DNA of 64,000 bases, from the NCBI GenBank assembly GCA_030267565.1, contig BRXU01000003.1, positions 5,493,001 through 5,557,000 of the forward strand, in the 5' to 3' direction. The position numbers and the translations under genes are program-made. Below, in pieces: positions 25,365 to 35,837 of this stretch; within the stretch, counting starts at the first letter, position 1; each line of letters starts with the position of its first letter. The notes under the pieces were generated by a model. That model saw only the letters and a list, made by a program, of their open reading frames with translations, had not been told where the DNA came from and ran no database searches. This DNA comes from Pleodorina starrii (taxonomy: Eukaryota; Chlorophyta; Chlorophyceae; Chlamydomonadales; Volvocaceae).

Positions 25365-26044
25365 CCGTACCGACGCAATCTTTTTGCGACGCGGTTAATT
25401 TGCGAGGCCAGAAAATGTTTAATATTTGGATATGTAAACGCTATTATTTTGCGAGGCGCCTGTAGGAGTTTATTTGTAAACTTTTAAAATTTGCGAGCTC
25501 TTGAGCCGTATGTACAAGTTTGCGAACTCGCATCTTATCGTTAGCGCAAAGGCATTGCATTCTACTGAAGGAATTGGACATACCGGGTGCCATACCTGCT
25601 TCACGCCACCCATCCGCCCCGAAACCCATCCGCCCCACAGCCACGGGCTTGCCTTTCGCAGTGGCCTTCCCGCATTCCCGGCCCCCCTCCCCCGTGCAGC
25701 AGTCTGTCCACCCGCTCACCCCGCTGCCCTTCCTCTCCGCCTGCACGGACCCTTGCCGGCTGGGACGGGCCGGCCCCCGTTGGCTCCATGGCCGTCGCCG
25801 CCTCTACTCCCCAACCGGCCGTGCCCGCCATAGCCCCGGTAGCCCTTCCCCGCCGGCCCCCACAGTGCCCCCCACCCGCAGCGTGCGGCAAATAATTTAT
25901 ATTTGCGAGAAGATTTTGCGAGATGCCTTTGGAGTTTTTTTGAAACTTTAAATATTTGCGAGGGACCTTTCCGAGTTTTGTTTGACACTTTGCGAGGCCC
26001 CAAACAGTTAATTATTTATTCGCAAAAAGATTGCGTCGGTACGG
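25365..26044. mobile_element. MITE-like element with 25-bp terminal inverted repeats
   Basis: CCGTACCGACGCAATCTTTT continuing to TGCGA (25365-25389) is repeated exactly as its reverse complement at 26020-26044. Between them are about eight direct copies of TTTGCGA/TTTGCGAG in AT-rich DNA near both ends and a GC-rich, CCG-rich core (about 25570-25880). There is no open frame for a transposase. No clear target duplication was seen beside the repeats, so the class is uncertain. Subterminal direct repeats of this kind are common in hAT- or Mutator-like elements. Confidence 0.65.
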
Positions 26045-27293
26045 GTATTTCGTGCTCCTGACTGACAGAGCCTCGCGACTCGACGAGCCATCAGAGGGTG
26101 TTGAAGGGTGTCGCTCGTCTTCCGACCTCATCGGGCCGTGTTGTTGTTGTTGGTGGTGTGGGGCATTTTGTCGATGTTCCGGTAGTCTCTGTTGTCAGAT
26201 TTCGGGAGCGATTGTTGTTGCTGTGATCTGTGATCTCTGATCTTGTGGCTGATTTCGTACTTCCGCATCAATCGCCCCCGTGTGTGCGCCGTACATAAGC
26301 GCCCAGCTGCGCCCAATCCCTCAATAACCACACTTCCATCTATTGCATCTCGTGAATAATGATAATGATAATGATAAAAGAAAGGGAAAAGACGGCAAAT
26401 GCAAAAAAGCAAGGGGCGAGCTTGCCGTCGACGTGTTTTGGTGTCACCTACCCATGTTGCTCGCACAGGAAACGTTACTGCAGGGCGTCGGTGTCGCCAA
26501 GGTACCTTTCTTGGGTGGTGGCTTTCCGGCGTTAAGGATTCCTGTTTGGTTTCTTACGTTTGTTGCTGGTTGAAAGATTGGATGCCTTGGGCGGCCTGGG
26601 GTCGGGGTCAGGGGCCCGGTGTGGGGTTCGGGATCGTAGCTGCGCCGCCGAGGGGCGGGGCCGGGGTCGGGTGGCCGGTCCGGCCGTGCAGCGCAGTGCA
26701 CTGTCAACGGTGGGACTTAACTAATATTAGCTAATATGACGAACATTTGCAAGGGAAGTTGCGATGGGGGTGAGGCGCATTATTGACGGGAACACAGAAT
26801 ATTATGGAATGGAATGTAAGTCGAATCTTCGTGGGACAGCAATCACGCGGAGCCTTTGAGCCACGGCTGTCCGTGGCTAGCCATGGTGAATCGACCGGAC
26901 TGTGACCCCAACGGCGTTGTACTACCGTAGCTGCTACTCTGCTACTATTTCCAGAAAAACTGCCACCCTCTCGCCTTTTTCTTCCGCCGCGCCCGCCTGC
27001 CAGCTTTTCCTACGCCCGGGGGAGAGAACCCAACTGAGTTGCCCATAATGCGTCTTGGACAAACACACCCGCCGCATCCACCCGTCCATCCCCCATCGCT
27101 AGCATACGGTAATACGAGGAATGTGTCTGGTGTGTGTTGTGCGGTGTATGGCAAGACGACTTTTGCTCTGGCCAGCCAAAGCCGCCGCCACCACAGCAGC
27201 AGCAGAGCGCGGCTCCGAAGGTGGAGGCGGAGGAAGACTTCGTTGACCGGCCCCAACCCCGAATCAAAGCCGGCCCCGGTCAAGACAAGATTG

Positions 27294-30200
27294 TCAGAAA
27301 GCAGTCCCGACGAAGGCGAGGTCCCCCCGCTGCACCGCGTCGTAGTTGGCGCTGACCTGCGGCAGACAAGAGGCCGATTACCGTAAGAGGTTCGGGTCGA
27401 GATTGCCGTTTTCTGGAGGCCGGTGACCAGGACGGCCGAGAATCGAGACCGTGAAGCACGAAGCACCGTCAGCATCTGTAGACTACGGTCAGTGGAGTTC
27501 GGCTGACTGCCGCGATGGAGTTCCGAGTGAGGGAGGGCGGCCGCTGCCGGTCGACATGGGATGTTGGGATTGCAATTCCGGGGCCGCTGCGGTCCTTGGG
27601 GAGCCGCCGTGCTGCTGCGGACTGGACTTGGGATCCGGGCAGGTACCTGGGGCGGCTGCTCACCTTAAAACCATCCTAAAGCTGTGTGACAACAACGATA
27701 ACGGCCCCAATGATAAGTGCCCCAAAGATAACTGCCCCCATTGACCGCGTCTCACACCGCACTCACTCACTCATTCCTTCACTCATACTTCATCCACTCA
27801 CCTGCTTCCAGTTGATGATATCCAGCCAGGCCTTCGTGTAATCGGACTTCTTGGGAAGGTACCTGTACGGGAAAGGCGTCGTACGGGAACGAACCAGTTT
27901 CTGGCGGGAGCCTGCCGCCGCAGCAGCGGCGGCCCAAGTTGCACCCAAGTTGTACGGCAGGTACGATGAAACACAGCGGGATTCTTTTATCGTATCGTGC
28001 TCTCGCCATTAGGGAAGCGTGTCGATGCACATGGACAACGTAAAGAAGTACGGCGGCGGATTGTACGGTTGACGTACGGCACTCACTGCAGGTAGTAGGC
28101 GTGTTCCCACACGTCGATTCCCAGGATGGGTGTGCAGGGGTCGGACCTCACCACCTGCGTGTGCGCCAGAGTACGACAGGCGAGTACGGCATACTGAGTA
28201 CGACAATGCAATGCGCGACAGCATTTCTCAATAGCGCGGGGTTTTGTGGTCGTCCATGCCGTCGCGGATTGTACAGATCAGCACTGTTTCGCCCCGAGTG
28301 GAAGGGTTGGAAGGTGAGGAGCAAAGAATCTCGGTGAGCTTGCAAGCGCGCCTCACCTCTCCCTAGCAAGGCGGCAGATCGAGCCCAGACTGCCGTGCTC
28401 GTGCCCAGATCGCACCGGCGCTCCGCGAACGGCATGCCCCAGCCCCGGCCCCCTATGGGATCAGTGACCCCCGGGTCGGTCTCAACTGCCGAGCCGCCCG
28501 GCCGGGGCGCCTACAGCACCCAGAGCCCAGCCGCCTTCCTGGAGACTTAAGATGCGACCCACCATCACTTCATCTCTCGACCCACTCACCGCCATCAGCG
28601 GGTTATCCTGGTTGGAGGTGTCCAAGACGCGCAGCCCCCCGTCCGATACCACACACAGCCAGGACCAGCCGCTGCCGAAGTGGTCGTCCGCCAGCTGCTT
28701 GAAGCGATTCTGGGTTTGCAGAGTTTTGGGGGGCAGGATGGACGGACGGACGGGCTGGGCTGGGTTAAACTGTGTTGGGCTGTGTTTGGCTTTGTCACGG
28801 GGTATTGAACGGATGTTCTTGGTGAAAGGCCGGGGAATCGAAACGCTCTAGGGAAGCCCCTATGAGGGGGGCGCTTGCAGCAACTCTGCCGTAGCGGGAG
28901 GGGAGAGGAGGGGAGTGACGGGAAACGGGCGAGGCGTCTCTCGTAAGCAGCAAGCGTCCCATGGGTCGACGGCGGACCATAGCTTCGGGTCCGGTCGTTA
29001 CAACTGTTCGCTGCGCCCAATGATGAACAGGTGTAAGAACGAACGCCCGGACCCAAAGCTATGATATGCCGCTGACCCGTGGGCTGGCCCGTGGGCTGGC
29101 CCGTGGGCTGGCCCGTGGGCCGACCCGTGGGCTGACCCGTGGGCCGACCCGTGGGCCGACCCGTGGGCCGATCCGTGGGATGACCCGTGGGATGACCCGT
29201 GGGATGGCCCGTGGGATGACGCGTGGGATGGCCCGTGGGTTGACCCGTGGGATTACCCGTGGGATGGCCCGTAGACGTGCCCGTGGGCCGACCTGTGGAA
29301 TGACCCGTGGGCTGGCCCGTGGGCCGACCCGTGGGATGACCCGTGGGCTGGCCCGTGGGCCGACCCGTGGGCTGACCCGTGGGCTGGCCCGTGGGCTGGC
29401 CCGTGGGCTGGCCCGTGGGCCGACCCGTGGGCTGACCCGTGGGCTGACCCGTGGGCTGGCCCGTGGGCTGGCCCGTGGGCTGGCCCGTGGGCTGGCCCGT
29501 GGGCTGGCCCGTGGGCTGGCCCGTGGGATGACCCGTAGGATGACCCGTGGGATGACCCGTAGGATGACCCGTGGGCTGGCCCGTGGGCTGGCCCGTGGGC
29601 TGGCCCGTGGGACGGCCCGTGGGACGGCCCGTGGGCTGGCCCGTGGGCCGGGCCGTGGGCCGACCAGTAGGTCTGGCCCGTGGGACGACTCGTGGGCCGA
29701 CCCATGGGCCGACCCGTGGGCCGACCCGTGGGCCGACCCGTGGGCCGACCCGTGGGCCGACCCATGGGCCGACCCGTGGGATGAACCGTGGGCCGACCCA
29801 TGGGCCGACCCGTGGGCCGACCCGTGGGCCGACCCGTGGGCTGACCCGTGGGCCGACCGTGGGCTGGCCCGTGGGCCGACCCGTGGGCCGACCCGTGGGC
29901 TGGCCCGTGGGCTGGCCCGTGGGCTGGCCCGTGGGCTGGCCCGTGGGATGACCCGTAGGATGACCCGTGGGATGACCCGTAGGATGACCCGTGGGATGAC
30001 CCGTAGGATGACCCGTGGGATGACCCGTAGGATGACCCGTGGGATGACCCGTGGGATGACCCATGGGACGAACCCCGGGACGGCCAAGACTCACCAGCAT
30101 CTCATCGGTGGACCCAAAGCCGCCGTTGATGGCCTGCTGCAGCTGGGGCGAGATGTTGTCTTGGGAGGTGTTGGACGACTTGGGCGGTGACATCACCTGC

Positions 30201-33200
30201 AATGTATTGTACATCAAATGTAACATCACCCGGCGCTCATTGTACCTTCCCACCTGGCACAGTTCCTTATGCAAGGCAGCCATGCCGCAACAACATCATG
30301 TACGACAAATAACCGGGCCCTCCAGCTCCTCCATTCAGAGCCCCCCGCATTATGTTTATGCATAACAGAAGTCAGCAGTCACCGCGCCTTTGGAGTGGTG
30401 TGGCAGAAGTGTACCGGTGACACATTGGTGGTTACACCACCGTTTCGGTACTTTTGTTCTAAGGGCCATCAGCAGTCGCCGTTCATTCAGTACCTCGCGT
30501 TGTGCAGCCAGATATCAGCATACACGGGCGGGCGACCTCCGCCGCTCGATATAAATATGAACTTTGACAAGGGGTTGGTGTCGGCTTCCTTGAAGCCGGA
30601 AAAAGGGCGGGGCCCCACTAAATCCGTACGGGTTAAGTTAGTGCTAGGGTGGCGAGGGCGTGAAGTAGTGTGAGAGTGTCGACATTCCTGCTGATAGACA
30701 GCCAGAGCTTTTTCCCGAAATGCCTGCTAGCCGAGTCGTTAACAAGGCCTGCCGGCGCCGCGCGAAGCGCGTCATCCCGTCGGGTGCATGTATGAGCGCA
30801 TGTGCGCATCGACCGAAATACGGCATTTCCAAAGCGAGCGGCGAGGGCGTCAACTGTGAGAGTGTCGACATTCCTGCTGATAGGCAGCCAGAGCTTTATA
30901 TCTGAAATGCCTGCGGCTTCAGCAATCCGACCCATGTTTAGCATCGCGCGCCGTCTCGGCACTGTGCATTCCGGCCAGCGCATTGGCTGAAGTTACTTGA
31001 CAGTAGACATGGAGTGTATCATTTACACATCACGCAGGCTGACTTGCCAATAGAAGGACGGCGGAACTGTTTGCGAGGGTTGCGACGACGTGCAGTTGCC
31101 GACGAGAGTGCACAGGCTTCGCTACTGAGGTATTCGCCGTAGAGGAGGCTTGACTGCTTTAACATTAGGACAGGGAATGTAGAAGTCCATCCCCTAGGTT
31201 GCCGACTGGACTTGTTGGGCGGCCCGCAGAAGACCGCTGCATCATGCGTGCATTTGCGGCTTGGCGTCCAACAACCAGCAGTTTGACCCTCATGGTTTGC
31301 TCCTTGCACCCTTTTTAATCGAAATGTGCGTCAAGTCGGTCGGACCGGGTAGCAGAGCTGTGGTGTGGTCGTGGGAAGAATGTTCGCAATGCAAACATAG
31401 TTGGTTGCCGAAACGAAGATTCATTTCACGCCGTCATGTCAGAAATCCACTTTGAGGAACGATGAATCTTCTGGAATTAATTATAGGCCGAGAGGCGTTG
31501 GTTTGACCTCGGCCTCGGTCCATGGAGACTGCCAAACTGGTTTTTACTCGTTCCGTACGTAAGTGGGAGCTGAGCGCCTCCGACCCGCTTGCTCGTGCGA
31601 TGTTGGGTTTCTATAATAAAGATACCATGCAATAAAGAATGTAATCTTTTACTTATGCAGTATTTCCGTTGGCCGAGATTCTGCACTTTTGTTAGGACAC
31701 CACAGTTCACAGTCCACAGTCCACAGTCCACAGTCCACAGTCCACAGGCACGGACATGGGCAATCCTACAGGGCGGGGCCCCCCTGGGCGCTTCGCGCTG
31801 GGGCCCCGCCCAAAAATTTGAAGTATTGTCACGGTCACGTATACGAATAACAAATGTATTATCCAGGGCTGCCGCTAAGGTTACGCACGATTGCCACCCA
31901 ATATGATACACAACAGGGCGATCGTTGTATACGACAGTGTACGGCTAGCTTGCCTTCCAGAACATGGCGTGGTTCCAGTGGCCGCCCCCGAAGTTGCGAA
32001 CCACCAGCTCCTGGTCGGGGCTCAGGCCGCCGCGGCCCACCTGTCGTACATACACGCCGTGCCGTACACGCAAGCGCGCGCCAGTTCAGCAACGGACAAG
32101 GGTGAGAGGGCATCACGTTGGGGCAGGGAGGGGCGGGTGAGAGGGAGGAGGTGGGTTTGCGTTGGTTGGCAGGGACGCGGCGGGTTATCGTGGGTCGGCG
32201 ATTGCGACGAGGTACCTTTTCGGGCCTCATCGGGCCCCCGTCGGCGGACTGCCTCGATAAGATGCACAGCAAACACACTCCAGACATGTCGCACCCCGCG
32301 TCCATCCAGACATGTCGTACAACAGCACCGTACTACAGTACACACCGCCGTACGGCAACCGTCCAAATGCGACACATCATGATTATTGCGGCGTGCAAAC
32401 ACACACACACGCAGAAATGCACCCACCAGCTTGATGAGATCGGGCAGCGTTGCGCTCCCCTGACCCACCACCGGCCCGAACACGCTGTTGAGGGTTCCCA
32501 CGTACTCGACTCCCTCGTGGTAGTCGTGGTGCAGCTGCATGATCTGCGGCGAGTACGAGCGTGTACGGCAGTACGGCGGTGAGGAGGAACAGTCATGTAC
32601 GACATTCACTCGCGTAGGTTGTAAAAATAAGACAGTGTCGTGGGTTCACATCCTCGACATTGTTCCACACACACCAGACTGCGTTCCGTTGCAGTACATG
32701 TCTTTGTGTGTGACAAGCTCACAAACACCTACTTAACTCCATGAAAAGAATAGAAAGGGTGTTGGGCTTTGGGCTTTGGTGTTTGCCACACGCAACGCCA
32801 CGCGTCGCCCAAGGAGCTAGCCCAGCGCATGCAACCTTCCGCGCCCCCCGCGCCCCTAGTCGCCGCGTATCGCAGATCCTCGACCGGGCGCAGATGCACG
32901 TGTGTGTGTATGCCAACGCCGCTGCTGCGGCTTTCGGCCAACCCTGGACGCGTGCACAACTCGTAACGAACAACGGTACCGGCAAACAACTAACACCCTT
33001 CTTTGCAACACGGTTGTGGCTCTGGGAGGCGGCCCGGGAAAAGCCTGAATCGTTGTACACCGCATCATCGCTGTACAGTGTGCTGAAAGGTACGACGGGA
33101 ACAACGGGCAGCCTAGCCTGGGCCTAGCCGGCCCGCCGTACCTGCTTGGAGATGACGGGCTCCAGGGCGCCGTAGTCGTACGGCAGGGGTGGCAGTACGA

Positions 33201-33877
33201 ACGACTGGGCCTGCAGGCAGCGCGGGGTGGAAGCAACGTTCAGCAGGGCTGGCGGGCGCAGCTAGCGCTGAGGGAAGGGCGGTTGGCTGGGAGCTTGAGA
33301 GCGCCCCCTCAGTTGAGGGCAAGGGGCAACCCTCAGCCCAGAGCGTTGGTTGGAGGGGCCACGCACGCTGGTGATGCACGTCATTTCTCCTGATCTTGGT
33401 TGTGGTTGTGGTGGTGGTGGTGGTGGTGGTGGTGGTGGTGGGTGCTACTGTTTCTCGTGCCTGTCCTGCCTGGCCCTCCCGGCGGCGGCGAAAGGGCACG
33501 AGCACCGTTTCACACACACTCCCGCGCACACACAAGCGCACATGGATGGCCGGACAGCCACACGCACACACACGCACACGCACACACACGCACACACACT
33601 CAAGCTGTGTGCGTACCGGGGCGTTGCTACTGCTGGGAGCAGGGACTGGGGAAGGAAGCGGCGGCGGCGGCGGCGACGGCGGCGGAGGAGGAGGAGGGGG
33701 AGGAGGGGGTGGCGGTGGCGGTGGCGGTGGTGCGCCGACGCTGACGCTGACTCTGCCACCGAAGGTGCCGCTGACACTGCTGCAGCCGCCGAGAAGCAGA
33801 AGAAGCGACAGCAGCAGCAGGGTCGGCGGCAGGGCCGGCAGCGGCAGCGGCGGCGACAGCCGCCTTTCCTGCGCCAT
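27294..33877 (-). CDS. manganese superoxide dismutase with signal peptide and Pro-rich linker
   Basis: Nine in-phase exons: 33617-33877, 33142-33210, 32427-32543, 31954-32040, 30095-30196, 28590-28709, 28087-28154, 27802-27862 and 27294-27356 (315 residues). It converts superoxide to oxygen and peroxide. Metal ligands are the His of QLHHDYH, the His of GGHWNHAMFW, and Asp and His of DVWEHAYY. GSGWSWL and SNQDNPLM (Gln placed as in Mn enzymes) point to Mn rather than Fe. The N-terminus has a hydrophobic core (LLLLSLLLLLGG) like a secretory signal, then a polyproline/Ser linker of about 40 residues before the SOD domain (LPPLPYDYGALEPVISKQ). That arrangement suggests export to the cell surface rather than mitochondria; this is inference. 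The fourth intron begins GC, not GT (AAG|GCAAGC). Introns 4 and 5 hold a mobile element and a minisatellite respectively. Confidence 0.92.
29078..30070. repeat. 12-bp minisatellite, about 80 copies, in SOD intron 5
   Basis: Units of CCCGTGGGCTGG and variants (ending GCCGA, GATGA, GCTGA) repeat with almost no length change for about 1 kb between SOD exons 5 and 6. Because 12 is a multiple of three and the unit lacks stops, several frames stay open on both strands (Arg-Gly-Leu-Ala, Pro-Thr-Gly-His and similar). These are artefacts and not proteins. Runs of alternating variants suggest blocks were duplicated together. Confidence 0.95.
30567..31814 (+). mobile_element. 1.2-kb dispersed repeat, copy 1, in SOD intron 4
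   Basis: It starts ACAAGGGGTTGGTGTCGG, with a GGCTTC-CTT-GAAGCC hairpin, and ends in a long stem-loop whose arms are GGGCGGGGCCCC and GGGGCCCCGCCC. It is highly similar along its length to the inverted copy at 41590-42773 and to the partial copy at 63666-64000. About 80 bp containing GTGAGAGTGTCGACATTCCT occurs twice inside, about 190 bp apart. Near the right end is an array of AGTCCAC units (about 31700-31747). It has no transposase or other domain. No clear target duplication is visible, so the class is unknown. Confidence 0.85.
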
Positions 33878-35412
33878 CTTTGGGCACGTCTGGCCCACGA
33901 CGTGAAAGTAGGAGCTGTCTCACGCCGTTGGAGCGAGGCCGCTCCGCGTCGATTGAATCGATCGAGCAGCCGACCAAAAGAGAGAGGGTCGCCGCGGTGC
34001 CGTGCCCCCCTTCTTTTGTTTGCTGCTAATGCAACGGTTGTTACGGGCCTTCAGGGGGGAGAGGTTCAGGGTAAGGCTACCGCTGTCTGAAGCTGTCACA
34101 CAGATACGCCTCTTCGTGTGGTTGTTACACGCTTCTTCGTGATGCGGTTGTCGACAAGGAACAGCTCCCCGACGGTAAAGGCGAAGGCGTATGACGGCGC
34201 GTACCTTGGTGCGTTTCCGGCGACCAACGTACGACGCCACAATATGAGGCAATCGCGACCGATGTACCTCGGATCGAGCGGGGTTTTGTTGTGTGCGTAT
34301 GCTTTGTACTCATTCATTACAAAAAACGCCCATCGGTCAGTCGTCAATCCTGATGCGTGCCCAAACGAGCAAAGCGGGCTCGAGGAGCAGACACCCACAC
34401 ATACGATCCGTCAGCTGCAGCAGCAGCAGCAGAAGCAGTAGAAGCAGCTGTCGCGTTGGTCCAATTGCACAATCCGCGGGTTAAATGCGAGTTAAATTCG
34501 TGACCCATGGGTCGGCTGCTGCGTCGATGTGGAGCATTCGAATGTTCGAGTGAGCCTTCGGACTGCCGCCGCCGCCGTTGGCCTGCACGCTGCTGCTGCC
34601 GCTGCTGCTGCTGCTGCAGGTCGCTACCCATACCGGGATATGTGTCCCGATGGGTGGTCAGCAGCTCGCCACCGAATCGAGAGACGAGAGTCTTCACCAC
34701 TGTCGTAATGAGATGTAATGAATCGATTCGCAGTGAATCGATATGCAGAAAAAGAGGTTCTCGCTCCTTACAAAAACAATCCTCAACAAGCAACCCCCCC
34801 TTTGCAGGAGAGAATCCGGGTTTTTTGTACCTCTTTTTGCCCTTCGACGCCCCGAACGCATTTTGCACATTGACAAGGACACACGCACGCACGCACACAC
34901 ACACGCACTTAACAACTACATCGTGTGCGCCGACCCACTGCCGGGTTCCCACAAGGAAAGCAAAATCTCTCCTGTGGCACCAAACCATCCAATTACTTTC
35001 CCCGGGGCGGGTGCGTGTCCGGACAGGAAAGAAAAGGACAGGACAGGACGACAAAAGGGACCGCATCGCGCTACCGTACATGCATGTGCCGTACAGCCGC
35101 AAACCCCCCCCCCAAATCCTCTCAATAATCGAATTGGCCGCCGCTCGCGCTCGCGCTCGCGCTCGCAGGTACACAACTAACGGCCCGCTAAGGTTGGTTG
35201 GTTGGTTGATTGGTTAGTTGGTTGGATGTATCTGGCGCCTGCATTTAGGTAATAATGCCCCGGCACACCAACCCGCGGATAAGGCAGTAACGCGCGCGCG
35301 CGTGGAGACGGATGCGGAAATTGAACGCGGATTTCAGCGCAGACTGTCAGTGTTGTCTGCAGTGACGGATGGATCAGACGAGGGCGGGTGGCTGCTGGGT
35401 TGGTGGGTGGGT

Positions 35413-35450
<38 letters not shown>

Positions 35451-35837
35451 GCGCAAGGAAGAAGGTACGTCGCCGTAGGGCGCTGGCGACGGCAGGGCCC
35501 GCAACTGCAAGGCCCGTAACACTGAGCTGCCAGGCGCAACCGAGGCGCTGTCGCTTTCACCCACTCCCTCGCTCGCGCGTGGGAGGTGTCGAGCGCCGAA
35601 TCTCCTTGGCAGCTGCCACCTTTACAGCTTTCTGTATTACTGCTTTCTGTACTGCAACTTTTTGTGGTTTTGTTCAACAATGCGCAAGCTGCCCTTCCCC
35701 CCCAACCACCACCACCCACCACCAACCACCACCCCCAACCACCACCACCCGCAATGTGTGGTTACGGTAGCACAGAGCCCTCTGCACGTCTGCAGACAGC
35801 AGCAGCAGCAACCGACGGGTAGCCGGGACTCTTTCCC
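33878..35837. other. intergenic: SOD upstream region and 3' region of the next gene
   Basis: Nothing here is recognised as a gene. It includes the SOD promoter next to 33877 and, at the other end, the 3' UTR of the unknown minus-strand gene. CAG runs near 34416-34440 and 34600-34618, GCAC runs near 35413-35452 and a GCTCGC run near 35146-35167 are microsatellites. A minus-strand frame at 34096-34398 looks mildly protein-like (YAPSYAFAFTVGELFLV) but has no family and no splice support. Confidence 0.4.

Larger units (their letters stand above)
21708..27293. other. 5.6-kb convergent intergenic region without a recognised gene
   Basis: This lies between the 3' ends of the kinase (+) and the superoxide dismutase (-). 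It contains a near-palindrome (23040-23077), TTG/GTT-rich microsatellites (about 23820-24110) and a MITE-like element (25365-26044). Elsewhere GC drops, and only short unconserved frames are present (for example minus strand 24564-25058). No domain, transposase or RNA gene was recognised. Confidence 0.45.

Noticed and set aside
28595..30283. Very long open frames on both strands with Pro-Thr-Gly-His, Arg-Gly-Leu-Ala or similar repeats
   Set aside because: They are produced by a stop-free 12-bp minisatellite inside a SOD intron. Only the end of one frame overlaps real SOD exon sequence.
33350..34090. Plus-strand frame with poly-Val and poly-Arg runs
   Set aside because: It is antisense to the SOD signal/linker exon plus GGT and CA microsatellites.
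34096..34398. 100-codon minus-strand frame with a mildly protein-like middle (YAPSYAFAFTVGELFLV)
   Set aside because: There is no recognised family, no introns or UTR signals, and it lies in the SOD upstream region. Not enough to call a gene.
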